50,438 nucleotides of DNA from an uncultured Mailhella sp. (GCA_944323575.1 CALUTB010000008.1:1-50438), one strand, 5' to 3'; shown: positions 1 through 8,446, counted from the first letter of the stretch. The notes: generated by a model not told the origin, from the sequence alone. Program-made: numbers and translations.

Positions 1-49
1 TTGTGCCCACACGTTCTTTTCGGCCATTTGTCTCGCTGCCATTGTCATC

Positions 50-242
50 TTTTATATTTAATGAGTCCTAAACCTAGTTCGGCAATCGCCATTTCTGGTG
101 CACCGGTTATTTTGTCAGCACAGTGGGATTAAATGAGGTGACTATCATCAAGTATGTACGGGAACAGGAAAAACGGATCAAGGTAGCCGATCAGTACAGC
201 TTGATAGAACGGCCCGTCAGCTCGTTTGCGAGCAGCAGAAAA
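50..242 (+). pseudogene. IS200-type tnpA remnant (C-terminal part)
   Basis: Reading the frame of base 111 gives FGNRHFWCTGYFVSTVGLNE followed by a VTIIKYVREQEK stretch and a stop at 240-242. This is the characteristic C-terminal part of Y1 (HUH) transposases of the IS200/IS605 family. Upstream of about base 78 the same reading contains stops, so the N-terminal half, with the HUH motif, is absent or destroyed. The last 15 or so codons do not resemble the usual EYEDPF ending. It is therefore a dead fragment. The sequence just downstream is a set of small hairpins (see the structured region at 245-435). Confidence 0.75.
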
Positions 243-244
243 TA

Positions 245-435
245 ACTCTACGGCAAGAGTCGAGACAGAGTTCTCCTTAAGAGGACAGCCGGGTAACAGC
301 TCCTTATAGAGTCAAATCAAACCTCCCCTTGAAGAGGCGGGCATGACGTTGGTTAAACCTTCGGGTAGTTGAGGGAACGGAGGCGACCGAAACAGGAAAC
401 TACCGGTCAAGCGGGTGGATCATGAAACGGCTATA
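245..435 (+). ncRNA. candidate HEARO/OMEGA-type structured RNA, orphan
   Basis: A dense series of hairpins follows the first tnpA remnant: ACTCT/AGAGT (245-249/256-260), TTCTC/GAGGA around 270-285, CCTC/GAGG (322-325/334-337), an ACC-TTCG-GGT tetraloop hairpin (357-366), and GGTAGTT/AACTACC (364-370/398-404), the last two mutually exclusive or knotted. The order of blocks (ATCAAACCTCC, GGGCATGAC, AAACCTTCGGGT, GAGGGAA, GGCGACC) resembles what I recall of IscB-associated OMEGA (HEARO) RNAs, which lie downstream of IS200-type tnpA. No iscB or tnpB reading frame follows. The alternative is that it is only the hairpin-rich right end of one IS200 copy plus the left end of the next. The family assignment is from memory and unverified. 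Confidence 0.42.
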
Positions 436-439
436 TCTG

Positions 440-504
440 AAAAACACCTTTCCGATAAGACGTAGTTGTTCAGGCTACCGTCCACATTGAAAAGGTGTTT
501 TTTT
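440..504 (+). terminator. terminator-like hairpin upstream of IS200 tnpA
   Basis: A perfect 12-bp stem, AAAAACACCTTT (440-451) with AAAGGTGTTTTT (491-502), encloses a 39-nt loop and runs into a T-tract ending at 504, immediately before the second tnpA remnant. IS200 elements are known to carry a rho-independent-terminator-like hairpin in the 5' leader of tnpA that shields the transposase gene from outside transcription, and this fits that role. Confidence 0.65.
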
Positions 505-506
505 GT

Positions 507-1030
507 GGGAAAGAACAAAATCTGGCATATCCGAAATGGCTGTGCATGTGCCATATTGTTTATGTCTCCAAACATAGGAGAAAAGTAATTTATGGGCAAT
601 GTCGTGAAGAAACAGAAAAATAATACGACAGTTTTGTAATTATAAGAGGATTGAAATTATTGAAGGGTTTATGATGGTTGATCCTGTGCATATGCTCGTC
701 CTGATACCGCCAAAATATGCGATATCATAGTTATGGGATATATAATAGTTATGGGATATATAAAGGTAAAAGTACCATGATGATTTTGATAAATTTTCCC
801 AGTTGAAATACAGGTATGGCAATCGGATATTCTGGAGTGTGGTATATGGGGGCATCACAGTAGGATTGAACAAAGCAACAATCAGAAAATATATGCGGGA
901 ACAGGATCGAGAGAATATCATCCTCGGCAAGAGAACGGCCAAAGAATATACGGATCCGTTCAGCTCGAAGCTGGGAAAGCTCCTTCGGGAACAGGCTGCG
1001 AGTCGCAGTGCATGGGGCTTGAACTGTTGA
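507..1030 (+). pseudogene. IS200-type tnpA pseudogene (near full length, frameshifted)
   Basis: Three frames together reconstruct a whole Y1 transposase: GKEQNLAYPKWLCMCHIVYV then SKHRRKVIYGQ (507-599), RKIIRQFCNYKRIEIIEGF (about 615-670), DPVHMLVLIPPKYAIS (680-727), then LKYRYGNRIFW and ITVGLNKATIRKYMREQD leading to KEYTDPF and a stop at 1030. At least three frameshifts and stops break it. The catalytic HUH motif reads PVH instead of HVH, so the copy would be inactive even if the frame were restored. An exact 18-bp tandem duplication (727-744 and 745-762) sits inside the gene. The initiating ATG appears mutated to TGT. Confidence 0.82.
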
Positions 1031-1059
1031 AAAAGACAGGGGCCGATCTGGGAAGTTCA

Positions 1060-1140
1060 AGCCGGCGCCCTTAGGACGCGGGTAGGTAGCAAGCCCTTAT
1101 AAGGCTGGACAAGTCACCCGTTTTACGGGTGGTCCTGACG
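1060..1140 (+). mobile_element. right-end hairpins of the second IS200 remnant
   Basis: Two small hairpins follow the tnpA stop: AGCC/GGCT around CTTATAA (1092-1106) and CACCCG/CGGGTG around TTTTA (1115-1131), ending in TCCTGAC. Subterminal hairpins followed by a short TGAC-type end are typical of IS200/IS605 right ends, which lack inverted repeats. The exact cleavage site cannot be fixed by eye. Confidence 0.55.
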
Positions 1141-1750
1141 AGAAATGTCTTTATCTTCGGACAAACGTTACGGAAAACATATCGGAGATGAGGGGGCACC
1201 GTCATCGGGGACTCGGAACGGCCGATGAACGACTCCATCTTGCTTTTTACGGAAGGTGGACCGGTCAATGCTACTCATGGGTTCCGACTGTTTTTAAGAA
1301 GGTAATATTGTTTCTGATGGCGGAATGAGCAGAGAATGGGGATCGAGGTAAGATCGCATGACTCTCAGGCATTGCTGTCAGGATGAGCTTTTCTGGAGAA
1401 TTTTTCTTCAGCATAGATGTCTCGCGCGTTTCGTATCCGCACCGCGCTGAAAGACGACCGTGGATGCGACCTTTATTTTTTATGCGGGGGAGGATTAGCC
1501 TGTTGGAAAGGGGCGGCAAGGCTCTGTTCATGGTTCAAGGCTGGGAGTGAAGGCATAACTGATCGTTTTCGATGAAAGAATTCTGCCCATTCTGAGGCAG
1601 AAGGCTGCTTTTGCCAGGCAATCTTGCAGATGAACACGGATTGGTATATATTTATAGTCATATCTATCTGATTTGGATATGAAATATCTGATCGGTATGC
1701 AGGAATCAAGATAGGCATCAAAACGGAAACGGGAGTATTCCTGGGGAATT
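1141..1750. other. gene-free flank, no recognisable content
   Basis: Apart from short unconvincing reading frames on the minus strand, nothing recognisable is coded here. The last 110 bases before the Skp-like gene are AT-rich and probably hold its promoter, but no clear -35/-10 pair stands out. Confidence 0.5.
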
Positions 1751-2251
1751 ATGCACAAAATTTCATTTCTTTTTCTGGCGGTCGTCATGTATGTCATTTC
1801 CTCGTCCGTCTGCATGGCTGCGCCTGCGGTCGTGTCGGTGGACATGCAGAGAGTCATGGCGGAATCTGCCCCTGGAAAGGCGGCATCGGCTCACTTGGAA
1901 GAGGTGCGGAAGGTGCTTCAGAAGGGCTTTGACGATCTGCGCAAGGCTCATGAAAAAGATCCTGAAGCGGAGCGCAACAAGATATATGCCGACGGACTTT
2001 CCGTGCTGAATCGTCAGATGGAAGTGGAGCGGCAGAGCGCCATGCGCGCTGTGAACGCCGTGGTGGTGGAGGAAATCGAAAAGTGGCGCAAGAAGAACGG
2101 CGTCATGCTTGTGATTCCGCGCAGTGTGGTCATTACCGGTGATTTTGATAAGGCGGACTATACCAATACCATTCTTTCCGCTGTGAACAAGCGCAAGGTG
2201 AAGTTTGCCGATCTTCCCACCGTGACCATTAAGGATGCCAAGAAGAAATAG
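1751..2251 (+). CDS. OmpH/Skp-family periplasmic chaperone
   Basis: This 166-residue protein begins with a signal peptide (hydrophobic residues 4-20, likely cleavage near Cys-Met-Ala-Ala at 21-24). A VVSVDMQRVMAES segment follows, which matches the start of OmpH/Skp proteins. Residues about 45-110 form a charged, heptad-rich helical stretch as in Skp tentacles, and the LVIPRSVVITGD segment near 117-130 resembles the C-terminal strand region. Skp-type proteins hold unfolded outer-membrane proteins in the periplasm. The gene stands alone, not beside bamA or lpxD where skp usually lies, so it may be a paralogue. The length matches the family. Confidence 0.72.
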   Translation: MHKISFLFLAVVMYVISSSVCMAAPAVVSVDMQRVMAESAPGKAASAHLEEVRKVLQKGFDDLRKAHEKDPEAERNKIYADGLSVLNRQMEVERQSAMRAVNAVVVEEIEKWRKKNGVMLVIPRSVVITGDFDKADYTNTILSAVNKRKVKFADLPTVTIKDAKKK

Positions 2252-2357
2252 TCTTCATGCCGGAGTCGGAGGATGCCCGCAGAAAGTACGAACAGACTGC
2301 ATCTCGGGCGTTGCTTGAGAACATATGTCCGGAGGGACAGAAAGACAGGAGAATCTC

Positions 2358-2648
2358 ATGTCGGAAGATAAGAAGATAGGGCTTCGCGTTGAAGCAGTCG
2401 GAACACGTACCTCCTATGCGAATGCGTTTCAGGCTCGTTTTGCCGAGGGGGAAATCATACTGACCTATGGTGTAAGCCATATGGAGCCGTCAGCGGATGA
2501 GGCTTTCGCCGGAACTTTGGTGGTGGAAATGCAGGAGCGTATGGCCATGACGCCTCAGAGCGCAGGACGTCTGATGGCCACGCTGTCCCGGACGCTTCAG
2601 GAATATGAAGAACGCTATGGCAAGGTTGAGTCCGGCGAAAAGAAATAG
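2358..2648 (+). CDS. DUF3467-like small protein
   Basis: This is a 96-residue cytoplasmic protein with no signal or membrane segment. The pattern YANAFQARFAEGEIILTYG, later RMAMTPQSAGRLMATLSRTLQEYEERYG, resembles DUF3467 proteins, whose function is unknown. The start at 2358 is preferred over an in-frame ATG 33 bases upstream because GGAG (2348-2351) lies six bases before it. It sits 106 bases after the Skp-like gene and is followed by a clear terminator, so it may be the last gene of a short unit. Confidence 0.6.
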   Translation: MSEDKKIGLRVEAVGTRTSYANAFQARFAEGEIILTYGVSHMEPSADEAFAGTLVVEMQERMAMTPQSAGRLMATLSRTLQEYEERYGKVESGEKK

Positions 2649-2678
2649 CATGGCTTTTTTCCGGAAAGGGAAGATATG

Positions 2679-2725
2679 GACAACGGATTCGTTCATCTGA
2701 TGTGCGGATCCGTTGTCGTTTTAAA
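2679..2725 (+). terminator. rho-independent terminator
   Basis: A 10-bp stem, GACAACGGAT (2679-2688) with ATCCGTTGTC (2708-2717), is followed by GTTTTAAATT. It closes the DUF3467-like gene. Confidence 0.75.
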
Positions 2726-3034
2726 TTAAGATACAAGTTTTGCAGCTGTATCTTGCCGGAGCACGGCAGGTCGCCTGAACATTGTCCTGAGGGGGTGACC
2801 GGCGAGACTGTCGCCATGAACCGGGGATAAAGGAGGACTTGTTTTTTTCTTTCCGATCGGCGTGAATGTCCGGCAGGCATCATCACAGGAAGCGGTCCCG
2901 TTTCCTTTACCTGTGAGAGAAGGCTGCTTCATACCGGCGTTGTCTTTCTTCATAAAGAATTTATGGCGTCTTCACAGACTCTACACAGGAGCCGGTCATA
3001 GTGGCGACAGCTGAAAACCATTATGGAGGATGTC
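2726..3034 (+). other. leader/intergenic region before alkaline phosphatase
   Basis: About 300 bases carry no credible gene. The segment presumably contains the phosphatase promoter. I see no convincing Pho-box-type direct repeats by eye. A GGAGGA ribosome site at 3025-3030 fixes the downstream start. Confidence 0.45.
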
Positions 3035-4771
3035 ATGAAAGCTACCGTGATGATGCCGCTTTGTTTGGGCATGGCGCTTCTGGCCGCGCCGGCCGAGGCC
3101 GTACCGGCCATTTATCCCGTAGATACCGCACGGTTTCTTGCTACTTCGAAGTTTGACTTCAAGGTGGAGTTCGATCGGGAACTCAGTCAGACTGACATTG
3201 ACGTGCGGATCAACGGAAAAAGCGTTGCCGACGTATTCGGGGCGAGTCCTGAATTCATCAAAAATGAGGAAGGCAAAGGTTCGGCCGTCATTTTGCGCAA
3301 TGTTTCTCTTAAACCAGGAAAATATGCCGTTACGGTAAAGGACGGCAAGGAAGAGTCGTCTGCGAACTGGGATGTATACGGCACTCCGTCCGAGGCCAGC
3401 GCCAAGAACGTCATCCTGCTCATTGCCGACGGTCTGAGCATGGGGCATCGTACCGGCGCCCGTCTTCTTTCCAAGGGGGTGACCAACGGCATGTACAACG
3501 GTTATCTTTCGATGGACACGCTCCCCTATACCGGTATGCTCGGTACCTGCAGCGTGGATTCCATTGCCGCCGACTCTGCGAACACTGCTTCCGCCTACAT
3601 GACCGGCCACAAATCCAGCGTGAACGCCATCGGAGTGTACGCCGACCGCACCAAGGATCCCTTTGACGATCCCCGCCAGGAAACCATTGCTGAACTTTTG
3701 CGCCGCAAGACGAACAAGTCCATCGGCATCGTGTCCGACGCGGAAATCGAAGACGCCACCCCCGCCGCAGTGGTATCGCATACGCGTCTGCGTTCGGAGA
3801 AGGCAGCCATCGTGGGCATGTTCGCCGATATCCGTCCTGAAGTGCTCATAGGCGGCGGTTCCGCGTATTTTCTGCCCCGCACGGTTCCAGGCTCCAAGCG
3901 TAAGGACGAGAAGGACTACGTAGAGGATTTCCGCAAGGCCGGCTACACCCTTGCCACCACGCGTACCGAGCTGACGGAGGTGATGAAGAACACTCCCGAT
4001 CGTCTGCTCGGCCTGTTCCATACCGGCAACCTCGACGGTGCGCTCGACCGCAAGCAGCTCAAGAAGGGTACGGTATCCAAGTTCCCGGATCAGCCGGATC
4101 TGACCGACTCCATGGCGGCGGCTCTTAAGGTTCTGTCCAAGAATCCCAATGGATTCTTCCTCATGCTGGAAGCCGGTCTCGTAGATAAGTACACGCATCC
4201 TCTGGACTGGGAGCGGGCCATCTATGATACCATCATGTTTGATAAGGTCGTGGCGCAGGCGCAGGCTTTCTGCGATGCCAATCCCGATACGCTGCTCATC
4301 GTCACCGGCGACCATACTCACGCTCTCAGCATCATAGGTACCGTGGATGACAATCTGCCCGGCGAGCTGATGCGTGATAAGGTCGGCATCTACGCAGCCG
4401 CGGGTTATCCCAACTACAGGGATGAAGACGGCGACGGATATCCCGACAGCGTGAATGTCTCGAAGCGTCTCGCAGCCTTCATCGGCAACTATCCCGACCA
4501 CTATGAGACTTATCGTCCCAAGCTTGACGGACCCTTTGTTCCCGCGGTGAAGGATGAGAACGGTCATTACATCGCCAATGCGGCCTATAAAGATGTTCCC
4601 GGCGCACAGTTCGTGCCCGGTAATCTGCCTCGTACCGAGTCTACGGGTGTCCATGCCATCGATGACCTTGTCGTGGGCGCTAGGGGGCCGAATGCCGATC
4701 AGATTCACGGCTTCATGAACAGCACGGAAATCTTCCGTATCATGACTGAGGCCCTTGCCCTCGGCAACTGA
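3035..4771 (+). CDS. secreted alkaline phosphatase (PhoA superfamily)
   Basis: The 578-residue enzyme has a signal peptide (residues 1-22, cleavage after AEA). Residues about 25-120 form an extra N-terminal, probably beta-rich, domain. The phosphatase core follows: NVILLIADG (Asp132 metal ligand), the nucleophile motif ADSANTASAYMTG (Ser181), DATPAAVVSHT, the LEAGLVDKYTH metal-site segment, TGDHTH, and STGVHAIDDLVV with a zinc-ligand His. It would release phosphate from monoesters in the periplasm. The start at 3035 is chosen because GGAGGA lies at 3025-3030; an ATG 12 bases earlier lies inside that ribosome site. It is longer than E. coli PhoA because of the N-terminal domain. It stands as a single gene with a hairpin after it. 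Confidence 0.88.
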   Translation: MKATVMMPLCLGMALLAAPAEAVPAIYPVDTARFLATSKFDFKVEFDRELSQTDIDVRINGKSVADVFGASPEFIKNEEGKGSAVILRNVSLKPGKYAVTVKDGKEESSANWDVYGTPSEASAKNVILLIADGLSMGHRTGARLLSKGVTNGMYNGYLSMDTLPYTGMLGTCSVDSIAADSANTASAYMTGHKSSVNAIGVYADRTKDPFDDPRQETIAELLRRKTNKSIGIVSDAEIEDATPAAVVSHTRLRSEKAAIVGMFADIRPEVLIGGGSAYFLPRTVPGSKRKDEKDYVEDFRKAGYTLATTRTELTEVMKNTPDRLLGLFHTGNLDGALDRKQLKKGTVSKFPDQPDLTDSMAAALKVLSKNPNGFFLMLEAGLVDKYTHPLDWERAIYDTIMFDKVVAQAQAFCDANPDTLLIVTGDHTHALSIIGTVDDNLPGELMRDKVGIYAAAGYPNYRDEDGDGYPDSVNVSKRLAAFIGNYPDHYETYRPKLDGPFVPAVKDENGHYIANAAYKDVPGAQFVPGNLPRTESTGVHAIDDLVVGARGPNADQIHGFMNSTEIFRIMTEALALGN

Positions 4772-4817
4772 TGACGGATGACGGAAGGAAGGCGTCTGAC
4801 TTCTTTCCATGACAGTA

Positions 4818-4854
4818 GGGCGCTCCAAATGTTCGGGGCGCCTTTTGTGAAGTC
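4818..4854 (+). terminator. probable terminator after alkaline phosphatase
   Basis: GGCGC and GCGCC arms enclose a loop of about 16 bases and are followed by TTTTG. It is weaker than the other terminators in the window. Confidence 0.5.
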
Positions 4855-4940
4855 TCCGACAGATCCGCATTGTCGGGAGGAGCGTCCGTCCGCGCCGGAT
4901 CTGCAGCATTTTTTGAACACTATCTGCAACGGAAACCGAT

Positions 4941-5375
4941 ATGAAAATCTGGCTGACTGTGCTGCTTTGTCTTCTGCTTGGTGTGCAGGGAGCATGGGCG
5001 ACCTCGGAAAACCGTCTGAGTTTTGATGAACTATACAGCGGCGGAGGCGCCCTGGGGCTGCGCTTTTCCGATAAGGTGCTGTCCTTTGAGGGACAACACG
5101 TCGTCATACGCGGTTTTATGGCCCCACCGCTGAAGGCCGATGCGGATTTCTTCGTCCTGACGCGGGAACCCGTGGCACTTTGTCCGTTCTGTCAGTCCGA
5201 TTCCGACTGGCCGGACAACATTATGGTCGTCTATCTTTCAGAAAAGCAGCGTTTCGTGCAGAACAACGCCGTCATTGAGGTGGAGGGCGACCTGGAAATC
5301 GGGTCGTGGACGGATGAACACACCGGTTTTGTGAGTCAGCTCCGCCTGCGCAATGCCACCTTCCACAAGCTGTGA
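4941..5375 (+). CDS. exported small protein, DUF3299-like
   Basis: This 144-residue protein has a clear signal peptide (MKIWLTVLLCLLLG, cleavage near AWA). The mature part contains VVIRGFMAPP followed by FFVLTREPVALCPFC, and ends in beta-rich sequence (VIEVEGDLEIG). The RGFMxP plus Cys-rich layout resembles DUF3299 exported proteins; the CPFC pair could bind a metal. Its stop is six bases before the ABC ATPase start, so the two are co-transcribed. In Vibrio, proteins of this type travel with a LolD-like ATPase and FtsX-like permease in the ZrgABCDE zinc-uptake system, which suggests a metal or envelope role. That link is an inference from context. Confidence 0.6.
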   Translation: MKIWLTVLLCLLLGVQGAWATSENRLSFDELYSGGGALGLRFSDKVLSFEGQHVVIRGFMAPPLKADADFFVLTREPVALCPFCQSDSDWPDNIMVVYLSEKQRFVQNNAVIEVEGDLEIGSWTDEHTGFVSQLRLRNATFHKL

Positions 5376-5381
5376 GACACC

Positions 5382-6092
5382 ATGGAAAACGATCTTCACC
5401 TGCGGAATGTCCGCTATAGTGTTCAGGATGGAGAGAGTACGCGCCGTGTGCTCGACATTCCTGAACTTTTCCTTCCCGGAGGCACTCTGGCAGGTATTTA
5501 CGGAGACTCCGGATCCGGCAAGACCTCTTTGCTCAATCTGCTCTGCGGGCTGGTGCTTCCCGATGTTTGTCAGGGCTGTGAACTTCGCTGGGGCAAGGAC
5601 GATCTCATAACCATGCCAGAAGGACGGAGAGACGCCTGGAGAGGGCGTCATGTCGGCATGATTTTTCAGGATTTTCAACTTTTTCCCCACCTTTCAGCTC
5701 TGGAAAACGTGCTTCTGCCTGCGACATTCCACCATTTTTCCATCCCTGCGGAGTTGCACGGCAGGGCACGGGATCTGCTCCGGAGACTCGGCATACGCCG
5801 GATAGACGTCCCCACGGGGGTGTTCTCCCGCGGTGAGCAGCAGCGCGTGGCCATGGCCAGAGCCGTTCTGTTTCGTCCTTCGGTGTTGCTGGCCGACGAA
5901 CCGACGGCCAGTCTCGACCGCAGCAATGCACAGCTTGTCACCGATGAGCTTGTGGATCTCGCTCACTCGGAAGGCTGTACGCTTCTGGTCGTGACCCATG
6001 AACAGGTGTTGCACGGAAGGATGGACAGACGTTTTCGCCTGGAACGCGGGAGGCTGCTTTCCGGTCTGGATGAGGACCTCAAGCCGAAATAG
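5382..6092 (+). CDS. ABC transporter ATPase, LolD/MacB type
   Basis: The 236-residue protein is a single ABC domain. Walker A is GDSGSGKTS (about residues 45-53), the Q-loop is GMIFQDFQLFPHL, the signature is degenerate (FSRGEQQRVAMARA, with SRGEQ for SGGQQ), and Walker B is VLLADEPTASLD, followed by the VVTHE switch His. LolD/MacB-type ATPases power FtsX-like permeases that act on the periplasmic side rather than carrying solute through the membrane. It sits between the exported DUF3299-like protein and an FtsX-like permease 244 bases downstream. Confidence 0.85.
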   Translation: MENDLHLRNVRYSVQDGESTRRVLDIPELFLPGGTLAGIYGDSGSGKTSLLNLLCGLVLPDVCQGCELRWGKDDLITMPEGRRDAWRGRHVGMIFQDFQLFPHLSALENVLLPATFHHFSIPAELHGRARDLLRRLGIRRIDVPTGVFSRGEQQRVAMARAVLFRPSVLLADEPTASLDRSNAQLVTDELVDLAHSEGCTLLVVTHEQVLHGRMDRRFRLERGRLLSGLDEDLKPK

Positions 6093-6336
6093 CGGAAGAG
6101 CGTGGCGTGTGACGAAAAATGGCGATGCTGAAGGCGACGTGTTGATTCTTTAAAAGAAAGCCGGACATTCAGGATGACGGGGCATGGACGGATGCTGCTG
6201 CGGGGCACGTCCGACATGTGCCCGGAAAGGCGTTTTCTCCGGATGAAACAGGTTGCAGCATATATGGCCGCCCTTTCGGCACTGGCGTCATCATCGGTTC
6301 AGAACTCTGAAGATATCTCGTTTGTAAAGGTTGTTT

Positions 6337-7515
6337 ATGAATCCTTTTCTTTTCCTGCGCGGTGAATTCCGCCGTTCCTGGGGCGGCGCGCTGGCGCTCG
6401 CTCTGGTGCTGGCCTTTGCCGGAAGTCTCAGTCCGGCGGTTTCCATGATGGAGCGGAGCATACGTGCCGGTATGGCGCAGTCCGCCGACGCTTTTGATCT
6501 TCTTGTCGGAGCCAAGGGCAGCGCCGTTGATCTGGTTCTCGGGGCGGTGTACCTGCGTCCGGAACCTCTGGAGCTGCTTCCAGCCGGGACTCTGGAGAAT
6601 GTGAAGGCACATGGCGGCATCCGCTGGGCTGCTCCGCTGGCTTTCGGAGATCGCTGGCGCGATTATCCGATCGCAGGTACTTCTTCGGAACTCGTCACAC
6701 TGGACGGCAAACGTCCCCTGGCATCAGGAAGGATGTTTCTCAATACGGAAGAGGCGGTGATCGGAGCAGGCGTTCCTTTGAACATTGGAGACAGCATCAC
6801 GCCATCCCACGGCAGTGTGGCGGAGGCTGTGCTGGACGAGGACGGGAAAGACGTTCATGCTCATGCGCATACGTTCCGTGTGGTAGGCCGTATGCCGGCG
6901 ACGGGAACTCCTTGGGACAGAGCCGTGGCGGTTCCCATCGAAGCGCTCTGGAACATGCATGAGGACGGAGTCGGAACCGGGCGCTGCTCCGTCGTCGTGG
7001 TGAAGCCTGTGACCGTTGCCGATGCATATCGTCTGCGAACAGCGTTGAACGATGTCGATACGCAGGCGGTATTTTCCGGAGAAGTGCTCACAAGGCTTTT
7101 CGGTACGCTGGAGCAGATGCATGACGTCATGTTGCTGCTGGCTTCGGGTGCGCAGGCGGCGGCGCTTGCTGCGGCTCTGGTCTCGGGGTTCTTTGCCGTG
7201 GCCATGCGTGTGAAGGCCATGGCGCTGCTGCGTGCTCTCGGAGCGTCTCACGGTTTTCTTGCCGTCAGCGTATGGCTCATGGTTTCCGGCATCATGTTTG
7301 CGGGATGCGCTCTCGGACTCGGACTCGGCAGCATGATGGCCTCCGCTGCAAGTATGTGGATTCAGTCTGAGACGGGTGTGGCTCTTACGGTTTCCCTTTC
7401 GTTCGAGGAATGTCTGATGGCTCTTTCGGCGGCAGGATGCGGATGTGTGGCGGCTTTTCTGCCGGCGTGGTTTGCCTGCCGGAAAACGGCGGGAGAACTT
7501 TTGCGTTCCGCCTGA
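6337..7515 (+). CDS. FtsX/MacB-like ABC permease
   Basis: The 392-residue membrane protein has one N-terminal membrane segment (residues about 16-36), a large periplasmic domain (about 40-260), and three C-terminal membrane segments (near 265-285, 315-340 and 365-385). This is the MacB/FtsX/LolCE topology. MAQSADAFDLLVGAKGSAVDLVLG near the first helix matches MacB-core permeases. The ATG at 6337 is chosen because AAAGG ends seven bases upstream; a TTG in frame at 6331 would extend it by two residues. It should pair with the ATPase upstream despite the 244-base gap, in which no gene is evident. Confidence 0.82.
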   Translation: MNPFLFLRGEFRRSWGGALALALVLAFAGSLSPAVSMMERSIRAGMAQSADAFDLLVGAKGSAVDLVLGAVYLRPEPLELLPAGTLENVKAHGGIRWAAPLAFGDRWRDYPIAGTSSELVTLDGKRPLASGRMFLNTEEAVIGAGVPLNIGDSITPSHGSVAEAVLDEDGKDVHAHAHTFRVVGRMPATGTPWDRAVAVPIEALWNMHEDGVGTGRCSVVVVKPVTVADAYRLRTALNDVDTQAVFSGEVLTRLFGTLEQMHDVMLLLASGAQAAALAAALVSGFFAVAMRVKAMALLRALGASHGFLAVSVWLMVSGIMFAGCALGLGLGSMMASAASMWIQSETGVALTVSLSFEECLMALSAAGCGCVAAFLPAWFACRKTAGELLRSA

Positions 7516-7624
7516 TAAGCAGATGCGGCGGATATGCGGGAGCATGTTTGTCCGGTCGGGATATGTCTGTCTCCGACAGAGGAAAGGAAGGCGTGTCCCG
7601 ACCTTTCGTGTCCTTGAGGAATGG

Positions 7625-8446
7625 CTACAGGGGAGTTCCGTGCAGATTGATGATGTCGAGATCATCGGGAATGTAGACGCCGCCGCGAAAGACGCTGCGG
7701 GCCTCTTCGCCGTAGCGTTCCCTGCGCAGGGGAGAGGGCGTGCGATCTTCGGTATGCCAGAGAACAATATTGCGCACATGATGTTTTCTGGCCAGAAGAG
7801 CGGCTTCCTTGACGGTTCCGTGTCCTATGAGATGCGGTCGGAAGACATCCGTATCGGCATCCGTGCAGAAGGCTTCATGAAAAAGCCAGTCGGCGCTTTC
7901 CAGATAATGACCGCAGACAGGCTGACACGGCTCGTCGCCGGTGCATACGATGCGTTGACCGTCCTGACTTTCCATATGAAAGCCGTATTGTTCGGCCTTG
8001 CGGGAATGCGTATTGAAGAATGTGACGGTGTGCCCGGCAATGGAACGCTGTTCTCCGTCCTTGACGGGAACGAAGCGGATGCTGGTTCCTACCGGCGCAA
8101 ACTGCTTTTCGCTCAACGTGAACTGGCAGATGGACCGCAGTTTTTCCGAAAGACGCGTATGGCAGTGTATGCGCAGAATGTCGTTGCGTTTTTCCTGCAG
8201 AAAGAGCGAAGAGACCATGCGCACCAGCCAGATGATGCCGAGAGAGTGGTCGATGTGCTCATGGGTGACGAAGATGTCCGTCAGATCGAGAAGGGATATG
8301 CCCGCCTTGTCCAGTTGAACGAGAATGCCGTTACCGCCCCCGCCGTCCACCAGCAGACTTCCTTCCGGACCCTGAAGCATGAAGCAGGTGTTGTAGTGAT
8401 GCAGCGCATGGGCTGCTCCGGTACCGAGAACGATGAGCCTGTCCAT
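7625..8446 (-). CDS. MBL-fold hydrolase (ribonuclease Z-like)
   Basis: The 273-residue protein has the metallo-beta-lactamase metal motif THEHIDHSLG (residues about 72-81), an N-terminal LIVLGTGAA strand with LLVDGGGG, a distal GDEPCQPV segment (Asp ligand) and terminal His residues GHGT and LWHTED. The order and length resemble the RNase Z/arylsulfatase-like subgroup, so the substrate could be RNA 3' ends or a small ester; that cannot be told apart here. The start at 8446 follows an excellent AGGAGGTG ribosome site, while in-frame upstream codons lack one. It is convergent with the permease gene. Confidence 0.78.
   Translation of the reverse strand: MDRLIVLGTGAAHALHHYNTCFMLQGPEGSLLVDGGGGNGILVQLDKAGISLLDLTDIFVTHEHIDHSLGIIWLVRMVSSLFLQEKRNDILRIHCHTRLSEKLRSICQFTLSEKQFAPVGTSIRFVPVKDGEQRSIAGHTVTFFNTHSRKAEQYGFHMESQDGQRIVCTGDEPCQPVCGHYLESADWLFHEAFCTDADTDVFRPHLIGHGTVKEAALLARKHHVRNIVLWHTEDRTPSPLRRERYGEEARSVFRGGVYIPDDLDIINLHGTPL

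Noticed and set aside
504..640. Possible iscB/tnpB start following the structured RNA
   Set aside because: The frames here read as IS200 tnpA; no RuvC, HNH or bridge-helix sequence is visible anywhere to 1750.
2996..5107. 703-codon open frame on the minus strand opposite the alkaline phosphatase
   Set aside because: It mirrors the third-codon-position bias of the phosphatase gene and has no recognisable domain; the phosphatase with its signal peptide and ribosome site is the real gene.
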